A stretch of 38,727 bases of DNA from Candidatus Woesearchaeota archaeon (GTDB lineage: Archaea; Nanobdellota; Nanobdellia; Woesearchaeales; GW2011-AR9). Numbering within the stretch: the stretch's first letter is position 1; every line of letters starts with the position of its first letter. This document shows positions 6,827-14,775 of this stretch, piece after piece. The notes beneath the pieces are model-generated. The model saw nothing but the letters and a program-made list of their open reading frames with translations. It was not told where the DNA came from and searched no databases. The stretch spans positions 1 through 38,727 of the forward strand of contig JACRPH010000018.1 of the NCBI GenBank assembly GCA_016214025.1, given 5' to 3'. The translations under genes were made by a program, and so were the position numbers.

Positions 6827-7834
6827 ATGATAATCGGCATTACCGGCAGTTACGGCGCAGGGAAAGATACTGCGGCTGAAATTCTGCAGAAGATGAACTT
6901 TACTCATGTTTCTTTTTCTGACACTTTAAGAGAAGAGCTGAAAACCAGAAACAAGAAAATCAGCCGTGACGCTTTAATCAGTGTTGGAAATGAATTAAGA
7001 CTGAAACAAGGTGCAGATATTTTAGCCAAATCCGCCTTGCTTAAAGTTAAAGAGGGAGAAAATTATGTGTTTACTTCCATTAGAAATCCTGACGAAGTTA
7101 AATTATTGCAGCAGCGTAAAGATTTTCTGCTGGTTAATGTAATTGCCTCCGATAAAGTGAGATTACAGCGTTTAGTAGCCCGAAATCGTGAAGAAGATCC
7201 TAAAACGTTAGAAGAGATGAGGGCTAAAGAAAAATTAGAGAATACTGCTGATGCACATGCCCAGCAATTGAAAACTGTAGCTAAGCTCGCTAAAGTTACG
7301 TTAGTAAATGATTCCAGCGTAGAAAAGCTGCAAAGTAAAGTTGAGCGCTTAGTCCAAGACTGGATGTTTAAATTACAGCCAGAACGTCCCGATTGGGATC
7401 ATTATTTCATGAACATTGCCAATCAGGTAAAGAAGCGCAGCAATTGCCTTTCTGCTCCCAAAGGAGCGATTATCGTGAAAGATAAGCAAATTATTTCTGC
7501 GGGCTATTGCGGGACACCGAAAAGAATTAAGAATTGCCGCGAGGGTGGCTGCCAGAGATGCACGCAACGGCATCTGGGGAAAGTTAAGCCGGGAGATTAT
7601 TATGCCGTCCCCTGCACTTGTGCTCATGCCGAGGAAAATGCGATTGTGCAGGCAGCTTGTAATGGAATTTCCACCCAGGGAACGATGCTTTATACTACTT
7701 TTACCCCCTGCCATCAATGCGCCAAGATGATAATCAATGCCGGAATTAAAGAAGTGATTGCCAATACCATTTATCCGGATGATGTAGGAACAGCATTATT
7801 GAAAGAGGCGAAAGTGAAGTTCAGGGTGCTTTAA
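6827..7834 (+). CDS. Kinase-like P-loop domain fused to dCMP deaminase
   Basis: 335 residues. Residues 1-180 form a nucleotide/dephospho-CoA-kinase-like P-loop domain (IGITGSYGAGKDT, then a LID-like region RLVARNREEDP). Residues about 185-335 form a deoxycytidylate deaminase: zinc/catalytic motif HAEENA (His267) and PCHQC (Cys295, Cys298), plus the extra Cys/His cluster (CREGGCQRC...HLG) of dCMP deaminases. It deaminates dCMP to dUMP, the substrate of ThyX encoded divergently. A kinase-like N-terminal extension is known from yeast Dcd1-type proteins; here the P-loop looks intact. The 3' end overlaps the convergent VapC gene by 14 nt. Confidence 0.9.
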   Translation: MIIGITGSYGAGKDTAAEILQKMNFTHVSFSDTLREELKTRNKKISRDALISVGNELRLKQGADILAKSALLKVKEGENYVFTSIRNPDEVKLLQQRKDFLLVNVIASDKVRLQRLVARNREEDPKTLEEMRAKEKLENTADAHAQQLKTVAKLAKVTLVNDSSVEKLQSKVERLVQDWMFKLQPERPDWDHYFMNIANQVKKRSNCLSAPKGAIIVKDKQIISAGYCGTPKRIKNCREGGCQRCTQRHLGKVKPGDYYAVPCTCAHAEENAIVQAACNGISTQGTMLYTTFTPCHQCAKMIINAGIKEVIANTIYPDDVGTALLKEAKVKFRVL

Positions 7835-8195
7835 AGTCATCATCTCCTGAATACAAAACTTCACATCCAGTAACTAATGCTGTAGCCAAGTTAATCATAT
7901 CTCCGTAAGAAACTTCTCTATTTTTAGTATGATATTTGTAACGCAAATCTGCGGCAGCTCTCGCTATCTCTGTAGTTATAGGGATTATTTTTATATTTTC
8001 GTCGCTTTCGATATAATAGAGAATCTCTGCGGTTTTCTTTAGTCCAAATTTCTTCATTCCCCTATATTTTACTTCCATGATCACAATGGTGCTTATAACT
8101 TTCTTGGTTTTAGAGAGGATGATATCCTTGCACTTCTCCCACTTGCCAGACTTGCTAAATACTTCCAGCCAAATCCAACTGTCTAAGAAAATCAT
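7821..8195 (-). CDS. vapC: VapC-like PIN-domain toxin
   Basis: About 124 residues starting MIFLDSWIWLEVF; the ATGA overlap with the antitoxin stop favours this start over an in-frame ATG at 8210. PIN acidic residues are visible: Asp in FLDSW, Glu in IMEVKY, Asp in SYGDMINLATA and LYSGDDDF. These are RNases that typically cut tRNA or rRNA. The protein ends at DDDFKAP, a few residues earlier than most VapC proteins, because the stop lies inside the convergent deaminase gene. Confidence 0.85.
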   Translation of the reverse strand: MIFLDSWIWLEVFSKSGKWEKCKDIILSKTKKVISTIVIMEVKYRGMKKFGLKKTAEILYYIESDENIKIIPITTEIARAAADLRYKYHTKNREVSYGDMINLATALVTGCEVLYSGDDDFKAP

Positions 8196-8440
8196 TCGGC
8201 TTTGTTCCATCCTTTCCTATTCTCTTTAATCATCTCGTTTATCTCTTTCTCCGAGAACAAAGGAAGTTCGTTCCTTAATTTTATCAGCTCTTGCATCGGA
8301 TTTTTAACTTTAGGCAGCATAATGGCCTCTTTTCTTTCCAAGATAAAAATTACTTCTTTTCCTGCTTCTAGGTTAAGAGCATCACGCACTGCTTTGGGGA
8401 TGGTTACTTGTCCTTTTGAAGTTATGGTTGCTTCAATCAT
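8192..8440 (-). CDS. vapB: AbrB/SpoVT-type VapB antitoxin
   Basis: 82 residues. The N-terminal swapped-hairpin DNA-binding domain (TITSKGQVTIPKAVRDAL) is classic AbrB/MazE. The C-terminal segment, which ends in ENRKGWNKAE, probably wraps the PIN toxin. The stop overlaps the toxin start (ATGA). It is likely autoregulated with VapC through its own promoter, though I see no obvious operator. Confidence 0.88.
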   Translation of the reverse strand: MIEATITSKGQVTIPKAVRDALNLEAGKEVIFILERKEAIMLPKVKNPMQELIKLRNELPLFSEKEINEMIKENRKGWNKAE

Positions 8441-8548
8441 CTTACTTTGGATACAAATAGTAAGGATTTATAAACTTTTCTCTTACTTTCTGTGCAGGAG
8501 GCATTACCCTCAACTTTTAGCTAATAACTGTTAACAAAATGAACTAGC

Positions 8549-8785
8549 CTATCTTAAAACCCTCACCACTTTCTCCCTGCTTCTCAATCCAGAAATAATC
8601 TCTACTTTTAATCCCAACTCTTTCTTGAAGAACTTGAGCAGCTCTTTATTCGCTTTATCCTTCTCCGGAGGAGCATGCAGGTATAATTTTAACTTTCCTT
8701 CTTCTTCAATTAATTCATTCCGGGAAGAATGCGGAGTAACATGAAGAGCTAAAGTACCGTTATTAACATATTTGCCTATTTCCAT
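8549..8785 (-). CDS. DUF167 (YggU/UPF0235) family protein
   Basis: 78 residues with the family pattern LHVTPHSSRNE ... LKLYLHAPPEKDKANKELLKFF ... VEIISGLRSREKVVRV. The fold is a small alpha/beta domain conserved in all three domains of life; the molecular role is unsettled. It is divergent from the PurC-like gene, and both have TATA-like sequence in the shared 52-bp gap. Confidence 0.88.
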   Translation of the reverse strand: MEIGKYVNNGTLALHVTPHSSRNELIEEEGKLKLYLHAPPEKDKANKELLKFFKKELGLKVEIISGLRSREKVVRVLR

Positions 8786-8837
8786 CCAACAGGTAATAAC
8801 AAAAGATTAATCAACATAAATACTTTTCCGTTTAGGC

Positions 8838-9884
8838 ATGGGCAGCGTAAAAGACTTAATAGTTTCGGATAAGCCTAAAGTAGATGATACTGGGCTCGGA
8901 TGGTTCATTTTTTCTGACCGGTATTCAGTATTTGACTGGGGAGAAATGCCTGATTTGATTCCTAACAAAGGGGCCGCCTTGTGCACTATGGCAGCTTATT
9001 GCTTGGAGCAGGCGGAAGAAGGAGGTATTCGCACCCATTATCTGGGAGTAAGAGAAAGTCGAAATAGTAGCTCTAAAGACACTAAAAACTTGTCCCAGCC
9101 GGCGCATTTGATGGATATAGAGATTGTCAGAGTTATCCGCCCTTCCTTTAGAGAGGGGAAGTATGACTATTCTGATTTTAATTCCAACTTAACTAATTAT
9201 CTCATCCCTTTAGAGTTAATTTATCGCAACTGCCTGCTTCCCAGCTCCAGCGTGTTTCAGCGCTTAAATGGGGGCAGCGCAACTTATCCAGAATTAGGCT
9301 TAACCCAATTTCCCCGGCCGGGAGAAAAGTTAAGCCCTCCCTTATTGGATGTCAGCACCAAATTGGAATCTAAAGATAGGTATTTGACCTGGAAAGAAGC
9401 GGGAGAGATTAGCGGACTCACTACTGGGGAGCTGACTCAAGTAAAATCAATCCTTACTGAGGTAAACGAATTAGTCACTGAAATTGCTGAAAAGGCAGGA
9501 TTAGTTAATGAGGATGGAAAAATAGAAGTAGCATTTAATCCCCGCCGCCGATTAATAGTAGTTGATGTGGTTGGCACTCCTGATGAATGCCGCTTTACTT
9601 TCGAGGGGGTTAATGTAAGTAAGGAAGTAGCCAGAGAATTTTATAGGAAAACGGAATGGTATGATGCAGTCCAGAAAGCAAAAGAATGGGCTAAAGAGAG
9701 AGGAGTTACCAATTGGAAAGAATTATGTACCATACGGCCATCTTCGCTCCCTCCAGCGTTGAAAGAGATAATTTCAGAGATGTATATGTCTACCGCTAAT
9801 GCTTTTCTGGAGCGGAAGCTGTTTGATTCTCCGCGATTAGCAGAAGTGGTGGATAAATATCGAAAGTGGGAGAAAGAAGGTTAA
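8838..9884 (+). CDS. purC: SAICAR synthase-like protein (PurC family)
   Basis: 348 residues. Family motifs in order: IFSDRYSVFDWGEMPDLIPNKG, then HYLGV, then IPLELIYRNCLLPSSSVFQRL (the PLExIxRN motif), and KLESKDRYLTW further on. PurC couples CAIR and aspartate with ATP in purine synthesis. The protein is longer than bacterial PurC (about 240) and nearer to extended forms; the C-terminal 80 residues are helical. No other purine gene lies in this window, so the pathway context is missing. It is probably leaderless (cataaatac about 25 nt upstream). Confidence 0.8.
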   Translation: MGSVKDLIVSDKPKVDDTGLGWFIFSDRYSVFDWGEMPDLIPNKGAALCTMAAYCLEQAEEGGIRTHYLGVRESRNSSSKDTKNLSQPAHLMDIEIVRVIRPSFREGKYDYSDFNSNLTNYLIPLELIYRNCLLPSSSVFQRLNGGSATYPELGLTQFPRPGEKLSPPLLDVSTKLESKDRYLTWKEAGEISGLTTGELTQVKSILTEVNELVTEIAEKAGLVNEDGKIEVAFNPRRRLIVVDVVGTPDECRFTFEGVNVSKEVAREFYRKTEWYDAVQKAKEWAKERGVTNWKELCTIRPSSLPPALKEIISEMYMSTANAFLERKLFDSPRLAEVVDKYRKWEKEG

Positions 9885-9886
9885 AA

Positions 9887-10045
9887 AGCCACAAAACCGT
9901 TTCTTCCTATGTAGAAGATTTAGAGAATATGTTTGTTCTGCTGGAGCTATATCACTGGGACCTTTCTAAATCAGGGCCGAACTTTAACCTCAATAAAAAG
10001 CTCTACTTCTTGGAGCTCAGCCGGCTCATCTGCTTTTGGCAGTGA
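9887..10045 (+). pseudogene. Remnant of a DUF4143 ATPase
   Basis: Directly after the PurC stop, an open stretch of 52 codons without a start reads TVSSYVEDLENMFVLLELYHW and then KKLYFLELSRL before a stop. This is the central segment of AAA_14/DUF4143 ATPases ('TVSxYVexLEdxFvL...Kk-YFiD'). Both the P-loop part and the C-terminus are gone. It is a decayed copy, the same family as 1-428, 18308-19573 and 21798-22262. Confidence 0.75.
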
Positions 10046-10055
10046 CTTAAAGTTA

Positions 10056-11042
10056 CTACGCCCCTAATTCGCCAAATGCCCGCTGTATCTCGGGCTCTTT
10101 CCAGCCAGTGCTCTGCGCCAGAATTGTTCTTATGTCCGCATCAGAAGTTCCCATCTGCCGCTCCTTAACCACCCACTCTTTCAATTCGTCTAAGTTGTAA
10201 ACTTGCTTGGGCTTGCGTAAGAGGAGGATTAAAATTACGGTAATAAATGCTAACAATATGAATGCGCCTAAGCCAATGATGTAAAGTTTGTAATCTTCCC
10301 AAACAGTGGTGGTTTCTCCGGTTACTACGGGTGGAGTTGCTTCCTGGCCGGTAGTGGGATAGGTTGAAGGGGGAGTATATTCCTGAGATGGTGGTGCTGA
10401 AGCAGTAAACTGCTGGCAGGGCTGCTGTTCTGCGGGTTTCTTAACCGTAGTTCCGCAGAGGTGTAAATCAGTGCAGGTTCTATCCTGCGTTCCATAATTA
10501 CAGGAGGACCAGATGGAACATACCCATGATTCTTCGCAAACGGTGCAGTTCTTGACATTTACGTAGTAAGGTTTGCAGAATTTAGTATCAGTACAGGTTT
10601 GAGTTTGTTTTAGTGAAGCGTTGCAGTAGCTCAATGCTGAGCATTCAAAGAGGGGGGTGCAGCTGGAAGGACTGCCGCTGCTACTGCCGGGGCTTTTGTT
10701 ATCGGGAGGGATGTCGGGAGCAGCAGTTATCCCCACATTAAAGTTAATTGATTTAGCTGTTTCTCCATTGCATGCTGCTAACAAAGTAAACTTGCCGGTT
10801 TGCGGGGGAGTAAAGTCAATCGAGAACGCTTTATCACTGCCAGCAGTAGTCTGCTTAAACCACACTGAATTAACTCCGATAGCTGCCTGCAACGCTACCG
10901 ATTTACTGGCACCGTCACAGGTTCCAGATATTTTAACAATTTCTCCCGAAGCATAACTGGTTTTGTCTGTAGTAACAGTTGTCGCCAATGCTAAAGGCAA
11001 AGATATCAGTACTAAAAACAAAATAAATTTACTAAATTTCAT
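10056..11042 (-). CDS. Secreted, C-terminally anchored surface protein
   Basis: 328 residues. Signal peptide (FILFLVLISLPLALA), then an Ig-like beta domain (about 20-105), a Ser/Pro linker, and a Cys-rich part with thrombospondin-type-1-like repeats (CEESWVCSIWSSCNYGTQDR). A Pro/Thr-rich stalk leads to a transmembrane helix (about 255-280). The cytoplasmic tail carries LDELKEWVVKERQMGTSDAD...TGWKEPEIQRAF, an alpha-helical module often found at the end of DPANN surface proteins. It likely displays its ectodomain while the tail contacts a cytoplasmic partner. The only strong Shine-Dalgarno (ggaggtaa, about 11066-11073) is 24 nt before the ATG, so an upstream CTG start is possible. Confidence 0.75.
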   Translation of the reverse strand: MKFSKFILFLVLISLPLALATTVTTDKTSYASGEIVKISGTCDGASKSVALQAAIGVNSVWFKQTTAGSDKAFSIDFTPPQTGKFTLLAACNGETAKSINFNVGITAAPDIPPDNKSPGSSSGSPSSCTPLFECSALSYCNASLKQTQTCTDTKFCKPYYVNVKNCTVCEESWVCSIWSSCNYGTQDRTCTDLHLCGTTVKKPAEQQPCQQFTASAPPSQEYTPPSTYPTTGQEATPPVVTGETTTVWEDYKLYIIGLGAFILLAFITVILILLLRKPKQVYNLDELKEWVVKERQMGTSDADIRTILAQSTGWKEPEIQRAFGELGA

Positions 11043-11078
11043 GAAATTGCAGGCAAATAAAGCCAGTTACCTCCTTGG

Positions 11079-11264
11079 TTAAGCATTTTTAATTATTTGT
11101 TCAATTAAATTTCCAATCGCCACATAAATCATCAGTGAGTAGGTCGCTACATTTAATACTAAATCGTCAATTTGCATCGCTTTAATTTTATAAACTATCC
11201 AAATACCAGCCAATATTATACTTAATATTTCTGCGAAAATCAGAGTTGTTTTATACATACTCAT
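11079..11264 (-). CDS. Small membrane protein, two TM segments
   Basis: 61 residues from the ATG at 11264, one base after the stop of the 38-residue gene. It has two hydrophobic helices (IFAEILSIILAGIWIVYKI and LNVATYSLMIYVAIGNLI) and no known family. It resembles the 75-residue two-TM protein at 14229-14456 in size and layout. It sits in a tight minus-strand run of micro membrane genes between surface-protein genes. Confidence 0.6.
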   Translation of the reverse strand: MSMYKTTLIFAEILSIILAGIWIVYKIKAMQIDDLVLNVATYSLMIYVAIGNLIEQIIKNA

Positions 11265-11265
11265 C

Positions 11266-11382
11266 TTAAAATACACCTGATCTCACAATAAACATTGCTA
11301 AAGCGATAACTGCAAATATAATGACCACCCAGCCAACCACTGTTAAAATAATTTTTATTTTTTCTTTTGAAACTTTAACCAT
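11266..11382 (-). CDS. Micro membrane protein, 38 residues, one TM
   Basis: An ATG frame of exactly 117 nt: a basic N-terminus (MVKVSKEKIKI), one hydrophobic helix (LTVVGWVVIIFAVIALAMFIV) and a short tail. It lies 11 nt after the stop of the shifted tail of the upstream surface protein and one nucleotide before the next gene. Two more genes of exactly the same length and layout lie at 14063-14179 and 16002-16118. Confidence 0.55.
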   Translation of the reverse strand: MVKVSKEKIKIILTVVGWVVIIFAVIALAMFIVRSGVF

Positions 11383-11393
11383 TTTTTTCGCCT

Positions 11394-11563
11394 TCAGCTT
11401 ATTTGGTAAGTTTTATCTTTCACAGGAACTAATTCTGTCCAGGCAAAGCCCTCACTTAAATAGCCGTTCCATACCATTACTGAAACTGTAAGGTTGGTGG
11501 CAGAGCCGTCTACAGTATGTTTAAATCCAAATGTTTTGGAGGAGTCTTTAGTTAAAAGCGAGA
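11394..11563 (-). pseudogene. Out-of-frame C-terminal tail of the cohesin-like surface protein
   Basis: In the +1 frame relative to the upstream gene, the sequence continues TKDSSKTFGFKHTVDGS... to SEGFAWTELVPVKDKTYQIS and a stop. This is the kind of beta-strand ending found at the end of such surface proteins. Removing one T from the T4 run (coding sense, 11554-11557) joins it to the 535-residue frame. It is either a real frameshift mutation, a phase-variable site or a sequencing error. Confidence 0.7.
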
Positions 11564-13155
11564 GTTACGGTTATGTCATACTCTTTACCTTTACCCACAC
11601 TGGTGGTGGCAATTAAACTTCCTACAGGAGTTAATTTGATGTCGATGGGTTTGACTATGGCGACAGGAGGTATAGAAGAAGTACATACTAACGCTCCAAT
11701 ATTGTTCTTTTCACAAGTTAATCCATCAGCACAGGTGGATGCTAAAGCTCCAAGTGTGAATAGGGTGCATGTTTCTCCAACTGTATGTCTCGTGCAAGAG
11801 CTATAATTCACTATACAATTCGTACAGGTAGGAGTGCCTCCTTTGAAGCCTTTGCTAGTACAATTTTCAACAGTGAAAGTAGTATTATCACACTGTTCTC
11901 CGGTTTCTAGGATACTGTTTCCGCATACGGCTCCAGCAACACAAGCGCCGTCTTTGCAGTGCGTTCCTGAAGGACAGTCCTGAGAATTAATTTTAACTTT
12001 ACTATCAGAAGTACAAGTCCTTTCTAATATTTTGCCTTCATTACTGCAAGAATCATTATATGTTCCAAACAAATTAGCTGCTTCATTTACTCCGATAGCC
12101 CATCCCCAAACCGATAGGTTGTATCCACCATCGCTGTCAAAACAGCATCGGCTGGGAACTCCACTACAAGTCCAGCCTTCCTCTACGGTGCAAGTGGCAC
12201 TGCAGCCATCTTCATCAACAGCGTTTCCGTCATCACAAGTTTCTCCAGCATCAATTACTCCGTTGCCACAATAGGGCTCACTTTTAATTGGAACGCATTT
12301 CCCCTCAACACATTCCCTAGTTTCTCCACAATGATGCCAAGAATGGGAAATTACATCTTCTGGACTACATGACAACTCATGAACCACTTTAGAACGAAGC
12401 AATTCTTTATGTGTATCTTCCTCATTTCCAGTAGCTGCAGCAACACAAGTGTCAGAAAGTGTACCAATCTCTTTTTTTTCAGTGGTAAGATAACCGTTAA
12501 CAGTACCTTTTACATTAAAATCAATTCCATTATCAGAATCAGTGCAAATCGGTTTTTCTTTTGGGGCCACAACTATAATCTCTGCTTCTTCTAGGGTAAG
12601 TGTAATTTCCTGACCAGTGTCTAAATCTAAAATCTTAATTCTACCGATGGTAAGATTATAACTTCCCTCTTTAACTCCTTTAAATGTAATATTAGCAATT
12701 TCAACTTCACCGGATTTTGCTAGCATATAATTTGGAGTAGCATACTCAAAGATAGCTTCACGGTTAGAGTTATCACACTCCGTATCATAGATAAGGGCAT
12801 CATCTCCCCAGTTTAACAAACTCTTAACATCAGTACATTCTAACTCATCAGGGTAATCTAGCTCAAACAGAATTCCAACTGTATTTTTGGTTCCTAAGTT
12901 AGCTTTAACGGTAACAGTAAAAGGGGTATCTGAAACAACTTCTCCAGGACTAACTACACCAATGCTATTCACCCCCCCGGTATAATATGCCTTCCCCACA
13001 AACTGCTTGGAGAAGAACAGTAATAATCCCAACCCCACTACGGCAATTATAGCCACAATTCCTATGATTAACGATTTATTGGCTTCGGCTTTATGGCTGA
13101 TAAAAGTACGGTTAGGCTGCGGCGGATGCCGATGCGGTTTAAGCTTAGGTTTCAT
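11548..13155 (-). CDS. Membrane-anchored surface protein, cohesin-like and Cys-rich domains
   Basis: 535 residues in the intact frame. A cytoplasmic His/Lys-rich N-terminus is followed by a TM helix (about 29-49) and the motif VGKAYY. A cohesin-like beta domain (about 60-190: FTVTVKANLG, ILFELDYPDELEC, IANITFKGVKEGSYNL) comes next. Then come Cys-rich repeats including CGNGVIDAGETCDDGN, the DUF4215/Myxococcus Cys-rich repeat, and a second CGNSILETGEQC. Cohesin domains bind dockerins; a dockerin is encoded nearby at 16759-16990. The C-terminus is cut off by a +1 frame change near 11555. Its leader (AAAGAGGTCAAG before ATGAAACC) resembles those of the genes at 13983, 14805 and 15460. Confidence 0.78.
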   Translation of the reverse strand: MKPKLKPHRHPPQPNRTFISHKAEANKSLIIGIVAIIAVVGLGLLLFFSKQFVGKAYYTGGVNSIGVVSPGEVVSDTPFTVTVKANLGTKNTVGILFELDYPDELECTDVKSLLNWGDDALIYDTECDNSNREAIFEYATPNYMLAKSGEVEIANITFKGVKEGSYNLTIGRIKILDLDTGQEITLTLEEAEIIVVAPKEKPICTDSDNGIDFNVKGTVNGYLTTEKKEIGTLSDTCVAAATGNEEDTHKELLRSKVVHELSCSPEDVISHSWHHCGETRECVEGKCVPIKSEPYCGNGVIDAGETCDDGNAVDEDGCSATCTVEEGWTCSGVPSRCCFDSDGGYNLSVWGWAIGVNEAANLFGTYNDSCSNEGKILERTCTSDSKVKINSQDCPSGTHCKDGACVAGAVCGNSILETGEQCDNTTFTVENCTSKGFKGGTPTCTNCIVNYSSCTRHTVGETCTLFTLGALASTCADGLTCEKNNIGALVCTSSIPPVAIVKPIDIKLTPVGSLIATTSVGKGKEYDITVTLAFN

Positions 13156-13180
13156 CTTGACCTCTTTTTATGAGTACAAA

Positions 13181-13603
13181 TTAATCTCTGTTTAATAACT
13201 TTTTCGTTTCGTTCACTAACGAGGGTATGGCTGTAACACTAATTTGAAGAGCTTTAACTACGTCAGAGAGCATAAATCTATAATATTCGTGAGCGATAAG
13301 GTTGCGTACTTTTACCAAATAAGAAAGCTTTTGCCATAGTTCTTTGCTTATTGCATTATTCTCATACAGCAGGTAAAAATGCTCCTGATAAGAGGAGGGA
13401 ACTCCCCACTCTTTACTGGCGATGAGCTCCTGAGCTAAGTCAATGGAGCGGCTGGTTGCTCCAAATATTAGCATAGCTCCAGCATGAAGTGTTTTCCAGT
13501 CTTTTTTGAGATCTTCTTCAGCGCTAACATTCAAGAGCTTGATCTTACTTATGAACTCATTTATGTCCCCGATAATTTTAGTAATCCTTTCCTTGTCAGT
13601 CAT
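13181..13603 (-). CDS. hepT: HepT-type HEPN toxin
   Basis: 140 residues, all-helical, with the HEPN RNase signature RNLIAHEY (RX4H) near residue 107. It pairs with the MNT protein encoded immediately upstream: the start overlaps that gene's stop by four bases (ATGA). HepT toxins are RNases, or AMPylation targets, neutralised by MntA through adenylylation near the RX4H motif. This copy appears complete. Confidence 0.85.
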   Translation of the reverse strand: MTDKERITKIIGDINEFISKIKLLNVSAEEDLKKDWKTLHAGAMLIFGATSRSIDLAQELIASKEWGVPSSYQEHFYLLYENNAISKELWQKLSYLVKVRNLIAHEYYRFMLSDVVKALQISVTAIPSLVNETKKLLNRD

Positions 13604-13983
13604 GTTTCCAGTACCCTTTTAGTCATTCGTTCTAACATTGGTTTATAATCAAGATAATCCGAAATTGCTCTCATTTTCTGGCGATGCACAAATAAAGGGT
13701 CTCTTACCCATAATGGACGCCCTTCTTTGAATACGCGAAAAGAAATTGCAGGGGGGAGATCTTCTAGTAAAGTTATGTCAAATTTATTAGTGGGACCAGC
13801 CAACACTACTGCGGTTTTCTGTTCTTCGGATAAAGGAGTAGTTATTACGGCTAAATCAACATCAGACAGAGGAGAGGGGGTTCCTCGGGCATAGGAGCCG
13901 AACAGATACACTCCTTGTACTTCGCGCATTTGTTTGAGTTTGTTTACTACGGCAACGAGTTCTGGAAGTGGTTTGTGTTTCAT
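13600..13983 (-). CDS. mntA: MntA-type nucleotidyltransferase antitoxin
   Basis: 127 residues with the minimal nucleotidyltransferase signature GSYARGTPSPLSDVD (GSX10DXD) and a third acidic strand (KFDITLLED). In HepT-MntA systems this enzyme adds AMP to the HEPN toxin. It is overlapped by the HepT gene. The leader AAAAAGAGGCCAAC before the ATG is shared with other genes of this island. Confidence 0.85.
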   Translation of the reverse strand: MKHKPLPELVAVVNKLKQMREVQGVYLFGSYARGTPSPLSDVDLAVITTPLSEEQKTAVVLAGPTNKFDITLLEDLPPAISFRVFKEGRPLWVRDPLFVHRQKMRAISDYLDYKPMLERMTKRVLET

Positions 13984-14062
13984 GTTGGCCTCTTTTTACC
14001 CTTGATAAATTCTTCCTCTTTATTAAGTTACCGCCCATTCTTTGGTTTTGTACTAACCTCAT

Positions 14063-14179
14063 CTAGCTCATATCTTGAAACTCTATGGTAGAAATTACTC
14101 CATAAATAGCGATGCCTATTACAACTGCACCCATAACCCACGCAATATATTGCATTAGCTTTATTGTTCTTTTTTTCAT
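14063..14179 (-). CDS. Micro membrane protein, 38 residues, one TM
   Basis: Exactly 117 nt. Basic start (MKKRTIKLMQ), one hydrophobic helix (YIAWVMGAVVIGIAIYGVI) and a polar tail (STIEFQDMS). An AGAGGT ribosome-binding stretch lies 6-10 nt before the ATG. It has the same length and design as 11266-11382 and 16002-16118, though the sequences themselves are only loosely alike. Confidence 0.55.
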   Translation of the reverse strand: MKKRTIKLMQYIAWVMGAVVIGIAIYGVISTIEFQDMS

Positions 14180-14228
14180 GGTTTTACCTCTCGCATTATT
14201 TGATCATTTTTTAGGTTTGATATGTTCT

Positions 14229-14456
14229 TTAAGTATCCAGTTTACTATGTGTTTTTCCCATTTGATATTGTAAATTACCCAAGGAATTAAATAAAATGAA
14301 CAGGCCCGTAATAATTATGCCAATAAAAGTATACAAAATTGTTGTATCTGTGGGCGAATGTCCAGTTATCTTTAAAATCAACTGATAAATAATAATTAAT
14401 GAAAAGATAACTGCTAAAACAGTTAATATCAAATTTATTATTTCTCTCTGGTTCAT
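14229..14456 (-). CDS. Small membrane protein, two TM segments
   Basis: 75 residues with two hydrophobic helices (LILTVLAVIFSLIIIYQLIL and ILYTFIGIIITGLFILF), a polar loop (KITGHSPTDTT) and a basic tail (YQMGKTHSKLDT). It starts two bases after the stop of the 34-residue gene, so translation is likely coupled. The family is unknown. Confidence 0.65.
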   Translation of the reverse strand: MNQREIINLILTVLAVIFSLIIIYQLILKITGHSPTDTTILYTFIGIIITGLFILFNSLGNLQYQMGKTHSKLDT

Positions 14457-14457
14457 T

Positions 14458-14562
14458 TTAAGTAAACCACCATAATTTGATGAGGTAAATGATCAATAAG
14501 ATAAAAACAACTATTAAAAAGGTGATAACAATGGTGTGGGATACATTTTCTATCTTTTTCAT
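14458..14562 (-). CDS. Micro membrane protein, 34 residues, one TM
   Basis: MKKIENVSHT followed by one hydrophobic helix (IVITFLIVVFILLIIYLIKL) and WWFT. A GAAGGAAGATT ribosome-binding region precedes the ATG. The 40-bp leader is repeated at 15475-15513 in front of another gene. It is directly coupled to the two-TM gene that follows. Confidence 0.55.
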   Translation of the reverse strand: MKKIENVSHTIVITFLIVVFILLIIYLIKLWWFT

Positions 14563-14602
14563 GTTTAATCTTCCTTCGGTGGTTTAGGTGGTGATTCGGT
14601 TT
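14563..14602 (-). repeat. Leader direct repeat, copy 1 (copy 2 at 15475-15513)
   Basis: GTTTAATCTTCCTTCGGTGG and the following 20 bases match 15475-15513 with three substitutions and one gap. Both copies lie just upstream (minus sense) of a start codon and include the ribosome-binding GAAGGA(A)GATTAAAC. A second shared piece, GGTTTGATATGTTCTTTA, occurs at 14214-14231 and 14598-14615. Confidence 0.7.
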
Positions 14603-14690
14603 GATATGTTCTTTATTTAAAGGCTTTCCCGGTAAGGAATAGGTAAATGAAAATAGCGATAAAAATAGCCACTATTATCCAAAAGGCAAT

Positions 14691-14738
14691 ATAGTAAAAG
14701 TGCTAAGTATTCGAACATTAATTTGGCACTTTTACTAT
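14691..14738. repeat. Inverted repeat with 13-bp arms
   Basis: Perfect arms ATAGTAAAAGTGC (14691-14703) and GCACTTTTACTAT (14726-14738) flank a 22-nt loop that contains TTCGAAC. It lies next to a second, related inverted repeat at 14744-14775 inside a disrupted small membrane gene. Confidence 0.8.
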
Positions 14739-14743
14739 TAGGA

Positions 14744-14775
14744 GAAGTGTTAAATGTTCGTAAATTTAACACTTC
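14744..14775. repeat. Inverted repeat with 12-bp arms
   Basis: Perfect arms GAAGTGTTAAAT (14744-14755) and ATTTAACACTTC (14764-14775) flank the loop GTTCGTAA. Arms and loop resemble the neighbouring repeat (AGTGYTAA... and TTCG), so the two may be tandem copies of one mini-element or of a protein-binding site. Confidence 0.8.

Noticed and set aside
12032-12594. Plus-strand frames opposite the Cys-rich surface protein
   Set aside because: Composition is explained by the antisense of Cys/Gly-rich codons; no start signals.
13862-14062. 66-codon minus-strand frame upstream of mntA
   Set aside because: It overlaps the mntA coding region in another frame and contains only low-complexity basic sequence.
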